NCBI RefSeq assembly: GCF_000340215.1
Contig: NW_006921549.1
Coordinates: 380,001-444,000 of the forward strand
From: Pseudocercospora fijiensis CIRAD86
Lineage: Eukaryota; Ascomycota; Dothideomycetes; Mycosphaerellales; Mycosphaerellaceae
Direction: 5' to 3'
Length of the DNA: 64,000 bases
The notes below the pieces were generated by a model that searched no databases, was not told where the DNA came from, and saw only the letters and a program-made list of their open reading frames with translations. Shown here piece by piece: positions 37,080 through 49,859 of the stretch (the first letter of the stretch is position 1; every line of letters starts with the position of its first letter). A program made the translations under genes and the position numbers.

Positions 37080-40000
37080 ATAATAGGTACTAGTATTCTT
37101 ACCCTAGTTCGGGTCGGAGACCTTAATCTAAATTCTATTCGTATACTTTTCGGAGAAAGTATTCCGGGATAGCTCCTTCTATCGTCGTATAGTCGGTATA
37201 ATCTCGTAGGAATTCTTTAGTTACTTCGCGGGCGAAGATAATATAGCGTAGAGGTTCCTAGATCGTATCTTCGTCTAAGTATCCCTCCTACTATACCTCT
37301 CTCTATAGCCTAGGGGGGTTAAGATTACCGAAGTTTATATTACTAAAGCTCTATCCGATAATTGCCCGTACTATACCTAAAGTAGATTCTAGCTCGTCTT
37401 CGGTCTAATCGGTAGCTATAGTAGCTTCTAGAATCGGCGGAATATCTTCGGGGTCTATAATTTCTCCGGCGGTTCTTAGGTTAATAATATATTTAACCGG
37501 GTAAATATTAAGATTTTCGGGGAGATCTAGTTCGTATACGTATATACCGACTTTCTTTATAATTCGGAAGGGTCCTAAATTTTTCTAGTCGAGCTCTTTT
37601 AAAGGTCGGTTAGTTCTAATATATCGTAAGTCGAGGTAAACGTAATCTCCGACCTAGTAATCTAGTGCGGCGCGTCTACGCTAATTAGCGTAGTACTCGT
37701 ATACTTCCTAGATATACCTTATCTCGTCCTAGAGCTCCTAATAGGTTTAGGCTATCTAAAGAGTAAAGGTATCGGCGTCTCTTTCTAGATCGTTTATCGG
37801 GGGCTCTAGCTCGATTTCTACTAGTTCTATACCGGTTTAGGGGTAAAATCTAGTCGAAGCGTAGAAGGGCGTAGTCTAAGTCGTAGCTAACTCCTAATTA
37901 TTAATAGTAAATTTAATAGAGGGCGTTAATCTTAGCTAGTTATTTTAGTAGTAATTATAGAAGTACCTAATAATTTGCTCGATCTAAGCGTTAGCCCGTT
38001 CGGTTTGCCTATCGGTCTACGGGTAGTAAGCCGTTAAAAGGCGCGCTTAAATTTTTAGTCGCTCGTAGAAGCGCTTCTAGAAACGGGCGACGAAATTCGG
38101 GCCGCAATTAGATATAATTAATTTAGGTAGGCCTATATCTTTCTATATATCTCGGTAGAAGACCTAAGCCGTATTCTTTACGGTTAGGCTATAGGTATTT
38201 AATACCTTCTTATATTTAGTAAGGCGGTAGACTACGACTAGTATATTTTAAAACTAGATACCGTTAAAGTCGGATCCTTTTAGTAGATCTATAATAAAAT
38301 CTATTAAAATATATTACTATAGCTATAGAGGGATTTTAAGAGGTTTTAATAGCCCTTATAGCTTACGTATATCTACTTTCGCTCTACGGTATACTACGTA
38401 GCTCTTAACGAATCGGTCGATATCTCGGTATAGATTAGGCTAGTAGTACTACTTCCGGAGCTAAGATAGTATCTTAGCTCGACCGGGATATACTATTCCG
38501 AGAGGGTTATAAGCGGAACGTATAATCTAGTCGCGTAAATCCTCGAAATCCGGGACGTAGAGGGTATTTCTAAATATTATATAAGGTACTCGGGATAGCG
38601 TTCTATAGAGCTCGTACTCCGAAAGAGAAACATTCTTATATAACTATTCTTCGTTCTATAAAGCTTAAATTAGACCTTTAGTAAAAGCGTCTTCGGCGTA
38701 CGCTATCGTAAGCTACTACTTAAGCTAGGTAGGTTCGAGGAGGTTCTATACTTCTTCTTCGCTTTCCTAGTCGCTATCTAAGTTTTCTAAACTCGTATCT
38801 TCGTCGTCCGAGCTATCGTTATCTCCGAAAAAGGCGGGGGCGGCTATTAGTACGAAGGATACTACGAGAGGCTCTAGGCCGGTAAAGTCGTCTCCGAGGA
38901 GCTCGTATAGTTCCTAGCTTAAGTTATACTCTTTAAGAATAGACTGCTCTTTACGCTATAGGCCTCTATCTAAAGGCGAGTCTCTATTACGCTTTATAAG
39001 TACGTCGGCCTATAAGTTTACTTTACCGGGCGTATACTAAATAACGAAGTTAAACTAGGAAAGAAACTTACTCTAGCGTACTTACCTACGGCTAGGGATT
39101 TTACTCTTAAGAAAGTAGATAAGGTTCTTATAATCTAAGCTAACCTAGATCGGTAATATAGAAGCTTCGAGTTCCGGGCGCTATTCTTCGAAAGCCTTAA
39201 CGATTACGAGGAGTTCCTTATCGTAGATATCGTAATTATATTCCGCGGAGGATATCTTCTTAGAGAGATAGGCTACGGGTAGCTACGTATCTTCTAGGAT
39301 CGTTCGTTAAAGGAGAACGGCGCTAGTTATACCGTCGGAAGTATCGGTTTCTAGACGCGTTTCTTTATCGAAGTCGAAGTACTATAGGATCGGTACGATC
39401 GTAAAACTTTACCGTAACTAGTCGAAGGCTTCTTAATAGGCCGGAGACTATTTAAATTTAACGTCTTTCCGCGTAAGTACTATAAATAGATAGGCGATTC
39501 CGCTAAAATTCCGTATAAATCTCTAGTAAAAGTTAGCGAAACCGAGGAAGCCTTAGACTTCTTTTACGTTTCGTAGTACTCCTTAGTTTAGAACGGCTTC
39601 GATCTTGCCGAAATCTATTCGAATACCTTCTAAAGAGACAATAAGGCCGAGGAATTTTACCTCTTACTTATAGAATTCGTACTTATCGATATCGATATAT
39701 AGTCTAGCTTCTACGAGTTCCTAAAGTACCTTTTTAATATATTCGTAGTATTCCGCTTTTGTTTTACTATAAATTAAGATATCGTCTATATATACCGAGA
39801 CGAAGGCGTCTAAGAATTCTTTAAGCGTATTATTAATATATAATTAGAACGTACTAGGTCCGTTCTAGAGCCCGAACGGTAAGACTAGGTATTCGAAAAG
39901 GCCGTAACGGGTTCGGAAGGCTATTAACTATTCGTCTCTCTCGGTAATATAGATCGCGTTAAAGGTAGCGATTACGTCGAGCTTAGTAAACTAGCGGGCT

Positions 40001-40960
40001 TTCGAAAGACGTTCGAGCGTTCCGTTTATAAGAGGAATTAGATAGTAGTTCTTTTTCGTTAACGCGTTAAGGCCCCGGTAGGCTACGTAGAAGCGGAGAC
40101 CTCCGCCGGGTTTCCGGGCAAATATAACTAGTACGGCCGCTTCGGAGGAACTAGGGCGGATAAAGCCCTTTTATAAGTTATCTTCTAAGTATTTCTTTAG
40201 TACGAAGAGCTTATTTCGAAATATCGAGTAGAGAGGACCGTACGGTAGCGGCTTACCGTTAATTAGCTCGATTTTATAGTCGATACCTAGCTAGTACGGT
40301 AGTAGAATATCGGCGTTCTTCTTCGAAAACTCGTAGAGTCGGTACTAATACTCCTTCGGTAGTTTCGTTCTTAGATCTATTAGTTCTTCGTCGAACTTTC
40401 GGATAGCCTTCTCGATATCTTATATTATTATAGCGAAGATCTAAGTATATTTATCGCGGGTAAGACGCGAGAAGGTAGCCGTACTAATAGCGAATACGGT
40501 ATAATCTTAGGGAGTATTAGAGGTAGAACTAGATTCGCTAAAGTAGTACTAAATATAATACTTACTTATAAAGGATAGAGATTCGGAAGTCTAGTCGATA
40601 ACCGGACTACACTTCTCAAGCTAAGGAAGACTAAGAGAAACGGGGTAAGTATGCGAGAGTTTCGTAAGGAAAAATATAATATATTCGGTATACGGGCCGA
40701 TAGTAATAGATAAGTAGTAGATCTAGGTTACCTTACTAGCGGCCGCGGTCGTACCGTTAAATATTTCTAACTCCCGAGCGTACGTAAGGTCTTAGAACGT
40801 TAAGCCGAGCTCTCTCGTATAGTCCTAATCTATAAACGAGTAGCCGGTTACGCCGTTATTAATAAGAGCTATAGTTTTTAATAATTTCTTTTAATTTCCT
40901 ATTAACGTTTCTACTACGAAAGGCTAGTAGACTAACTCTTTCTCTATAGCCGAGCTAGAG
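37080..40960 (-). pseudogene. pol of element A2
   Basis: Mirror of the A1 pol. Reverse transcriptase about 40270-39650 with YIDDILIY at about 39770-39793, RNase H about 39400-38990, an acidic linker about 38850-38750, a single integrase zinc-binding and core region about 38590-37700, and the C-terminal domain about 37640-37480. The stretch at 40262-40380 shows the sequence missing from A1 at its assembly gap. Stops are TAG/TAA at Gln and Trp positions. Confidence 0.92.
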
Positions 40961-40999
40961 AAAGGGAAGGTAGTAGTAGATACTCTTAGTTTTAGAACG

Positions 41000-42320
41000 A
41001 ATAAACCTTATAAGCGACTATATATAAGGTTTAAGCTTTTCCCTAGCCGCTTAGAGTAACGCTAGCTAATAAAGGCGTATCTAGAGTCGTAACATTCGTA
41101 GCGGCGACTCGCTATATCGTTAGCGTATTTAGCTAGCCGACGAGAGATAGGTAGAGGCGAGTAATATATCCTTTTACTCTATAGTAGATATATTCTTCTA
41201 CTATATAGCGACGCTGCTTCTCTTCTTCTAAAAGCTTACTATTTACTAGAGGCGCGCGTAGATAGGCGCCGAGCGAGGTAGCGCTTAAATCTATCGGTTC
41301 GTGGCTAGGCTAGGCGCCTAGCGGTATTAGGGCTATAGTAGGAGCTAGTACTAAAGCCAGCGTCTAAGCTATCTATAACTTCGACGGTAGTATAGCGAAT
41401 AGCGACGTAAAGCAGCTAGTATTCGTATAGGCGCCTCTATAGTTAGCGATAATTTTCGCGAAGTTTCGAGTCGTATTATCGATATACGTAAGTAAGGCAT
41501 ATAGTTCGGTAATATTTAGATTCTCTGTATCCTTATCGCGGACTTATAGTATTATTTCTTCGCTAAGACCGTATACTAAGATCTACTTAGCGACGTCCGG
41601 AGGGTATTCGGCGTACCTAATCTCGTATTATATAGTATTCTTAGTAGGTCTTATTTACTTACTTAAGTTTGTCTAAGTTTAGGCGCGTAGTTTGCTTATA
41701 GTCTAGGTCGCCGAAACTAGCGTCGAGGGCCTTCTAGATACTAGTCGTTATAGTAGTTTCTATATTCTCTAAGAGGCTATAGTAGGAATCGAGGGCGGAG
41801 CTACTAAGTAGAGAGAATATAAATCCGGTCTTTAAAGCTTTAGTCGGATAGTAGTCGGCGTTAGCGAGAAAGCGGATCTTAACCTATATTTTAAATTCCT
41901 CGTATACTTTACGCTTACCGGTAAAGCGTTCAGGGTCGCTAAGCTTCTTACTCTTATTTAAAGTAGGTATAAATAGGTAAGAGGTAGGTACCGCGGCGCC
42001 TAGGCGAGTAGAGGCGAGCTACGACTAGAAGCGGCCTACCTCGTCTTCTTTTTCCGTAATAGAAGTATTCGCGTCGTTAAAAGCCGTACTAAGGCTTATA
42101 CGAGAGACCGAGAGGAAACGAGTAGTATCTTTATAAGTCTTAAGTAGGTTAGCGAGTAGTTCCGGGTCGGTAGTATAGGCGTAATCTAGCTACTCGCGTA
42201 CGGCGCGTAGCGGGGATATTATTCTATACTAAGCTTAAAAAATCGGGTACTTCGTTAGGTCTTATATTTTAAATCTACTTATCGGGAGTATCTATCTTAA
42301 TAGAGGCGTTTTTTAAGGCA
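41000..42320 (-). pseudogene. gag of element A2
   Basis: Mirror of the A1 gag with the same helical capsid part and zinc knuckle (41151-41192), in which all metal ligands are Tyr codons. Starts just inside the 5' LTR at 42329. Non-functional through RIP stops. Confidence 0.9.
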
Positions 42321-42328
42321 GTTCGTAA

Positions 42329-43018
42329 TATAAGGGTTAGAGGCTAAGTAGTAAGAATATATACGAAACTTTAAACTAAACTAAAGGGAGTACTAAATTA
42401 ATATAGCTACTATTTATATAAGACGAACTACGAAGAAAGGAAGAGGAGAGCCCCTTCCTTAGTATTCCGCCTTACGGGCGTCTAGCGCGTCCGACGCGTA
42501 AGCGTAAGTATATATATCCTACTTACTAACTTCTTAGCAAACCTCTACTTTTAGGTCCTTCCCTACGCGCTAAGCGCGCGCGCGCGTATCCCGCTTATCC
42601 GCTATCTCGTAGCGCCTTTATCTCCTAGCTAACTTATACGGCGCGCGTATACGAACTCGTTTAACCGCTCTTAAGCAAATATATTTCTCCTAGCTCCTCC
42701 CTATCTTCCGGTTCCTTCCTACTACTTAGATCTATCCTACGACTCTATATATCTCGCTTACTATCGTCCGTATACGCGTACGCGTAGTTTAGTATAGTCC
42801 CGTCCTTCGTATATTAATATATAACGTATTGTTTTACTATATACGGCCTCCGCGGGAGTCCCTAAGATATTACGTTATACGGCTAAATAGGCGGCTAACT
42901 AGGCGACCTACTTCGCTAGGGGCCCCTACTACTAAGGCAACTTAAATCCGATATTACTTTATAGTATAGCGGCTAGCTTATAGGACTTATTAGTGCTTTC
43001 TAGGCAGCTACTATAATA
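42329..43018 (-). repeat. 5' LTR of element A2 (690 bp)
   Basis: Aligns to 36323-37025 over its whole length, apart from a deletion of about 13 bases, and to the A1 5' LTR. Its outer end, ...GCTACTATAATA at 43018, defines the LTR start shared by all copies. Confidence 0.93.
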
Positions 43019-43770
43019 CCTCCCGCTAGGACCTACTATACCTTAAGCTCCGAAGATTCTTTATATACTACTATATTATTATACCCGAGTCCTATTAACG
43101 AGACCTCGTTCTCTAGATCTTATCCTCTAGACCCCTCTATATACTCTTTTATCCCGTATAGGAGAGCTTAATATTATTTATTATAGCCTAGGAACTCGTC
43201 GACCCTGAATATAACCGAGTATATAAACGGCTAGATAATACTTAGACTAGCCTCGAAGCTTTAAATTACAGTCTAAACCTTTCCTCCCTAGCTCTCTATT
43301 ACTATATTAAGACATTTCGCAACCTCCTCGCTTCCTACCCTAGTATCGAGACTAGCGCCTTCTTAAGCCCTTACGAAAGTTTCGTACGATCTATATATCT
43401 CTATAGTAGTCTACTCGATTCTAATCGATACGAGAACAATATATATACGTAGAGCATTTCTATAGCCTAAGCAAACCTAGGTAGTAGTACGCGCTAGTAG
43501 AGAAAAGTAAAAAGATAGTAGGAGACAAGTAAGGAAGTCGATCCTTTAAGCGATTATCGTATTAATCCTAAAAGTCTATATAGCGAGAAGGATACTTAGG
43601 ATTAACTACGTTCTATAGTTCGTATACGTTCGCTAAATAAACCGGTATAGTAGTATATTATACTCTTAGACGATAATACGGCGCAGTTAGTAGGCTTAAG
43701 AGTAAAGATATTATTATAGCGTAGGTAGTACGAGAATCTATAGCTACGTCTATATATATATATATTAGCA
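43019..43770 (+). pseudogene. unknown forward ORF to the right of A2
   Basis: A forward frame in phase with GAA at 43192 reads with RIP-type stops from the A2 edge to about 43760: ELVDPEYNRVYKRLDN (about 43192-43240), then a helical run, then DYRINPKSLYSEKDT (about 43553-43600). The style, helical and charged, resembles the ORF that ends at the other side of A2, so these may be the two halves of one gene. Not recognised. Confidence 0.4.
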
Positions 43771-43812
43771 TTAATATCTTTATATATATATATACGTATA
43801 TATATATCTATA
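43748..43812. repeat. TA-rich microsatellite
   Basis: Alternating T/A runs in two blocks interrupted by a short ATTAGCATTAATATC segment. Simple repeat between two converging relics. Confidence 0.8.
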
Positions 43813-43839
43813 CCGGCATCTATAACTATATTAATCTTA

Positions 43840-46010
43840 GAATATATACCTTATTATAGAGGGTTATTATGATTATCCGTCTTTAGAGGTAGCGAGTTAG
43901 AGGACGTCGTATCGTCGCTATTATACTCTACGACTAGCTATACGATATATTGCTAATAGTAATACCTACTACGTTTAGTTAAGCTTAGTACTAGTATTAA
44001 AGGATAGGGTTTATAGCAATCGTATAGGCGGACGAATAAAGGCGTCTATAATCGAGTCTAAATATAGTAGAACTCGGTAGGGTTTCGCTATACTATAGAC
44101 TAAGTAGAATTATAGTTATAAGCTACGAAATTTAGTGCTAGTATAGGACGGCCGATAGTTTAAATAACCGGTACGCCGTTATACGGTAATATTAATAGGA
44201 TTTTGTTAACGTAGAGGTCTTAGGGATGCTATTCTATCGTAGATTACTAAGCGCTATTACGCAAATTAAAGCTTCTACTTTCTAGATATTAAGTCGCTAT
44301 TGCAAATTTAGTATCGAGATCGTAGAATACTACTATCGTATCCGTAGAGGCATTAAAGACCTTATCTAGTACTATATATACCGTCTCTATCCTACGCTCT
44401 TCTATCTCCTTTACTTCTACCGGGCTTATTAAATCCTAAATGTCTATAGTAAACTTTAGCGGCCCGCTATACTTCGGGGTACGGCCTTGTTTCTAGGGTA
44501 AATTAGATAGCGAGTATAATAGTATATATATTTTAGTATTAGCGTAAGACCTAGAGGAATACCGAGAGCTACCTTTATATAAGGGATAAGACGGTAGTAT
44601 TTGCTATAGACCTAGCTTCTCCTATAGTAGCTAGAAAGGATTTCTAATAAATGCCCGGTAATAATCTAGTTCTAGTATTGCCTATATCTCCTTCCGATAG
44701 TGCCCTTTTTCTTTATCTCTCCTACTAAGAATCGCGTCCGAACGTCTAGTTATAACTCTCGCTAGATAAGAGGACGCTGTTTTCGATAGAGCTATTAATA
44801 TTTAATATAACTAAGTTATATAGCACCGCTAAAGAACTTACGTAGGTTAGTTAGGTTAGCTACCTAAAGTATCGTTTAAGCCCTACTAGGATAGAGACGT
44901 AGAGCTAAGTACAAAGTTAGTATAGTATAGTGCCTAAGGTACCGATACGTAATCTAGATTTGATTTTAGACTAATTAGAACTAGAATACAAATTTAGCCT
45001 CCCTAAACTACTACTCTATAAAATCGATATTTAGCCTAGTATAAAGATAATCGTAAATAGCGAACAGTCGGTATAGTAAAAGAATTTCCGTCTACTTATC
45101 GCTTAGCTAACGATTTAAGAAATATAGTATCTTCTCCTCTTAAACGTTCGGCCTTAGTTCCCGATACCTCTACCTAGAAGCAGATCGTAAAAGTATACTA
45201 TTCTCCTTACTATTCTTATAAGAACCCTTCTTCTTATCGTTAGCCTTCCTCTTTAGACGACCCGTATATAGTGTCTTAGTAACTTTCTAAACCTTACTAG
45301 TTAGAGTCGGAGTCGTAGTTAGCGCGGAAGTAGTAGCTTCCTTATATAAGGATTCCCGAAGGTACTAACTCCTATTCTTCGCCTATTTATTATTCTTTTC
45401 GACGAAAATCTCGGTTACTACCTTCTTAGTACGTAGCTTAGTAGGTAGAGGCGGAAAAGGAGTAGGAAGGTTTTCGCTAGTCTAGGCTAGGCCGAAGAAG
45501 GAGACGGCGTCGTCTATATCGATGTCTATAATTACCGTAGATAAGGCGTAAGGGTATAGGTCGGCTAGATTAAAGAGTAAGGGCGAGGAGGTAAGCTTAT
45601 AGTAGCTTAGGATACTAGGTTAGCTAGGAACGATTAGAGGCTTTAGAAGGGCTATCGGTAATAATAGTACGACTAGTAATAGGTAAGTCAAAGCTAACGC
45701 TTTACACACATTTGCGAGATATCTAGGGTAGATTTAGGAACTTACGATAGGTACTAACGAAGTCGTTAGAGGTATTATCCTTAACGTTACTAGGGTTCGC
45801 GTAGAAGAAAGGAGTATTATTATTAAAAATAAGATCCGGAAGGTCGATATTAGAGATACTATCCTTAAGGCTAGAGTCTATATTTATATTTATACTTATA
45901 TTACTAGAAGAAGTAGACGACGATATAAATAAGGTCCGGCCGATATCTACTAGGAGTAGGCAAGTTACTAAGATAGTTATTCGATAAAAGACGAATCTAG
46001 AGAAGAGGGA
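43840..46010 (-). pseudogene. unknown reverse ORF with nuclear-type basic segment
   Basis: The reverse strand reads as one long relic. The N-terminal third includes NLADLYPYALSTVIIDIDID (about 45510-45570). A Pro/Thr/Lys-rich part and a strongly basic stretch RLKRKANDKKKGSYKN (about 45215-45262) follow. The C-terminal part includes TVYIVLDKVFNASTDTIVVF (about 44320-44380). At least one frame change occurs near 44700. Stops are TAG/TAA. The basic stretch could be a nuclear localisation signal. No domain recognised. Confidence 0.42.
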
Positions 46011-46900
46011 AAGATAGGGATAGAGATACTATATATTTTAAAGAGATGTTTAAATATATTATTAATACTTCTTCTCTATTTCTTAGTCTTACTACCGACG
46101 GGAAAGATAGTCGATTAATATTAGGAGTAGGGGGAGTTAAAAGAAAGGCATTAGCAATACGATAACTAATAGGTTTCTAGGCTAATAATCAGTATCTTAG
46201 TCGTCGTCGTAGAGATATTAATAATATATAGCTTCCTGTTATCTATCGCCCGTATCTATAATATCTTAAATATATAAGTGCTAGATTTGTAGCCCTTTAG
46301 TTTGTTTAGCGAAAGAACTCTATCTATATATACCGCGTAACCTATTAGATCGGAGAGCAAATCGGAATTATCCTTTCTACTTAAATTGTTATCTAACGTA
46401 ATGTTTTATAGGTATTTATAGAATAAGAATATTAAAGATAATACAACGCGGAAGGGTGCCTATAGTAGATAGAACGAATAAGAAGGAAGTATAATAGGAA
46501 GGGAAGGAGGGTCTTAATAAAGTTAGAAGATAGCTCCGCTATACGAACGCGTTATACGAACCTACTACGAATACCTTCTATAGAGAAGTAATCGATTCGC
46601 GTATATAGAGTTGTAGTAATCTACTAGGAAGTCGGTATAAATATAATACTTCGAAAAGACTAGTAAAGCTATAAACGATATCCGAGAAGATATTCTAGAA
46701 GCGTATCGGGTTAGGGCGTCGCTAGCCTTAGGTATCTTTATACTACTATAATAGAGTACTAACTCTTCTAAATCGACCCTATCTCCTATCTTATCTTACG
46801 ATAGCGCTTACTTAATAGTATTCGATCGGAAGGCCGCTTATATAGAGCCTCTACGATCTAAGCGGAAATAGATATTTAAGCGCTATATAGGTAGTACTAA
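46011..46900. other. AT-rich spacer, no gene seen
   Basis: No frame with convincing protein-like composition. Residual TG/CA are scattered and mostly TGC/GCA. Probably the shared upstream region of the reverse ORF on the left and the forward ORF on the right. Confidence 0.4.
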
Positions 46901-46929
46901 AAGCGAGCGATATATATAAAGCTATATAT

Positions 46930-49400
46930 TAACGGAGATAGCGGCTATATAAGCATATACAATATAACGACCTACCGCTAGCCTTAAGCCCTCGAATGCC
47001 GACGCTCTAAGTACTATAACAATCCTCTATATTATCCCCTTCGTCGAAAGAATACCGCCTATTAACGTACTATTAAAGATAAAGAGCGAGTAGAGAAGGA
47101 ATAGCGAGACAGGGATCGTATTAGTACCTTTAAAGAACCAGTAGTATATATTACTACAGGTAGGTAGCTCCCTTACGACTTAGTAGTATATTAAAGAGAG
47201 CTCCGAATAAAGGCGTCTCGATATACCCTAGGCCTCGCCTATACGTCTTTCCGATATATACTCTCCGGATAGACGAGGATCGATTACTTAGACGTTATAA
47301 CGTACGCTCGAGTCTTTACGGCCTAGATAATAGGTTACTAGCTTTACTATAAGATCTCTTCTAGAAACATTTACGCCTCCCGAATTCTACGTACTAGACA
47401 CTACTATCGTACGTATTTAAGAACTAGACGGGTAGATAAAATTGCGATATATACGTAGCCGACGTACTAAAGAACTCCTAAAACCTTTTGCGCCTATTTG
47501 CTATAATAGCGAATACTAGACTAGCGCTCTTATCTTTCTAATATTACGTATTACCCTAATCTATAATCCTTTATAATCTTAATCGTTCCTAGCCTAGGTA
47601 AAGTTAGCTATATAGCGTTTTTGCGCTAAACTTAGATCTAGCCTTAATACCGCGCCGGACTTTGCTATAGCTTTCTCTAACGATAGCCTTATATAGAAGG
47701 ACGCTTTTAACTATAGGTCTATAGCTCTCTAGTTATCTTCGATAGTATTATATATATACTATACCTACCTATATCCCTATATCTAGATCTCGTTCTCCTA
47801 TAGTATCTCCTCGCCGTTACGCTAGCGGCTCGCTACGCTATAGGGCTTATAATACTACCTATATTCTAATATAAGCTAATTTCTATCGACTTTTTAACCT
47901 TAGATAATCGCTTAGCGTAGGGTAGAGGCTTCGAGCGAGGACGTCGCCTTACTATTTTAAAAAAGGATACTACCGCCTATCTAGAGGTCTTATTAGCCCG
48001 GAAATTAACTTGCGGCTTATTCCTTTCCGCTATAGGAGTAGTTATTATAGCGGTCGACGAGTAGGGAAGGAGAGATTTTCTTACGCGGATTACGAGCGAG
48101 GTATAAGTAGTCTTAATATAGATTAGTCTTTAGGGGATAGAGATTTATACTAAAATATAAATTATACGCTATTATAATAATTTCGTATCCTATATTACTA
48201 GTATCGTTGGTTTTAAGCTTTAATTATACTCTATAATACTATAGACTATTTAGGCGATAAAAACCTATAGAATAAGGTTATAGAGGTTATCGCGGATAAT
48301 ACGCGAGAGGATACGAATCCTCTTTATAGCTTATATATTAATGTCGCTTCCCGATATAGCGTAAATTATCGATTAAAGAGCTTCCTAGTTAATAGTATCG
48401 CTATTACTAGCGACTACGAAGGTCTAGACGACTTTCTTACTTACGCTTATCGACGTTATCGTACTACCGTCGAAGGCATCGCCTTATCCTTTTTTAAGTT
48501 AAAGAAACGTATAATTTATCGCCGCTATACTAGTACTTACTATTTAAGGCATCTAGATCCTAACTATTACTAACTAAACTATCTGTTAAATGATATCGAG
48601 TATATTAAAGACAAGAGGCTAGTAGCTAGAATTCTTAAAAATAAGTATTATAGAGTAGTTATTCTACTTAGATTAATGCCTAAGGTAACTAAGTCTTAGC
48701 GAGGATACTTCTTCGTACGCCTCGATCTTACGGGCTTCGGGATAGATTTAGCGGTTACCTTAGAGGAGTTAGAGGGTAGACCTGAAGTTATACTTAGTAT
48801 ACTCGATATAATCGTTAGTACGATTCGCGGTAGGATTAAAGATTAGTTCGTAGTTCTAATAGGCAGTTTTAATAGGATAGCTTATAAATATAAAGGACTA
48901 TACCCTTAAAGATAGGCCTACTCGGCGAGCTTACGATAATACGATAGAAGGGTAGCGAAGAGCTAGTACCTAGTATATACTTAGCGAGTATATAATAATA
49001 TAATAAGAAGGTAGTAAGGAAGGACCTTAATAATACTAACTCTAGCGCTAATTCTAGCTATATACTTAGACGCCGATATACCGAATACGAAGCTAGTTTT
49101 ATTTAATCCTAATAAGAGAGGTAGCTAGTAGAAGGTGCTTATATTAGCTTTCCGTAAAGTTGCTCCTACTATAAACCGACCGCTTCCTTAATTGCTACAT
49201 ATTATTTTACTAGTGCCTCTAACTAATACCTACTAGTAAAAAATGTTTTACGGTTTTACCTATAGCGAGATTCGATAACCTTAGAGTATACTAAGCCTAG
49301 CCTTAAAGTCTCCTAGTCGAAATCGGTATATAGACCTTATACTAATCTCGTAGGATCTATAGCGACGAGGAAGCTATTAGTAGGCTAGCGTTTAACGTAA
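46930..49400 (+). pseudogene. long unknown forward ORF
   Basis: Forward frames read well over 2.4 kb with RIP-type stops and probably one or two frame changes or introns near 48240. The clearest part is 48280-48970: NPLYSLYINVASRYSVNYRL (about 48317-48376), ITSDYEGLDDFLTYAYRRY (about 48403-48459), GYFFVRLDLTGFGIDLAVTL (about 48702-48761). The composition is that of a folded, Tyr/Leu/Arg-rich protein. I do not recognise the family. It could be a transposase or a multicopy fungal gene. Confidence 0.42.
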
Positions 49401-49850
49401 TATAGTGTTATAGACTACGCCGTACTAGACAGGCTCGAGAACGACTTAATATTCTATAAGGAATAAGTTGCGGCTTAGAATACTAGTAGCAAGCGTATAC
49501 AGGAACGGCCTACCGAGGGCGGTTCTTAAGAGATATTATTAGTAGCTTACGGGCCGGGACTAGAGGCTACGGCGTATACTACTAGAAGGGTAGTCCTATA
49601 CTCGGGCCGACGCTACGGCGTCGTACTATCTTCCTTCTTCGACGGGATACGAGTATCGATTGTTTCTCTTAAGATTGTCGGGCTATACTATACTATTATA
49701 AGCTCTATACTACCTAGAACGGGGCTTGTATATCCCCGGGCGCTAATATAGTATATAACTACAAAGTAGATTAGGAGTAACCTAATCCTCTAATAGGTAT
49801 AGCCTACCTATATTTTTAACGTTTAAGAGTACTTCGGATACGTAGATTAC
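49401..49850. other. degraded spacer
   Basis: No assignable frame. It retains several TGC and GGGG/CCCC stretches. Nothing else seen. Confidence 0.35.
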
Positions 49851-49859
49851 GTTAGGTTA

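Larger units (their letters stand above)
36323..43018 (-). mobile_element. Ty3/gypsy LTR retrotransposon, copy A2
   Basis: Complete reverse copy of the A family with both LTRs and no assembly gap. Gag lies at about 42320-41000 and pol at about 40960-37080. The RT active site YIDD is at about 39777-39793 and the zinc knuckle at 41151-41192 (Tyr for Cys/His). It has one copy of the integrase segment that is duplicated in A1. No matching 5-bp target duplication is seen: the flanks are CTAGA on the left and CCTCC on the right, which RIP alone cannot reconcile. Heavily RIP mutated on both strands. Confidence 0.97.
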
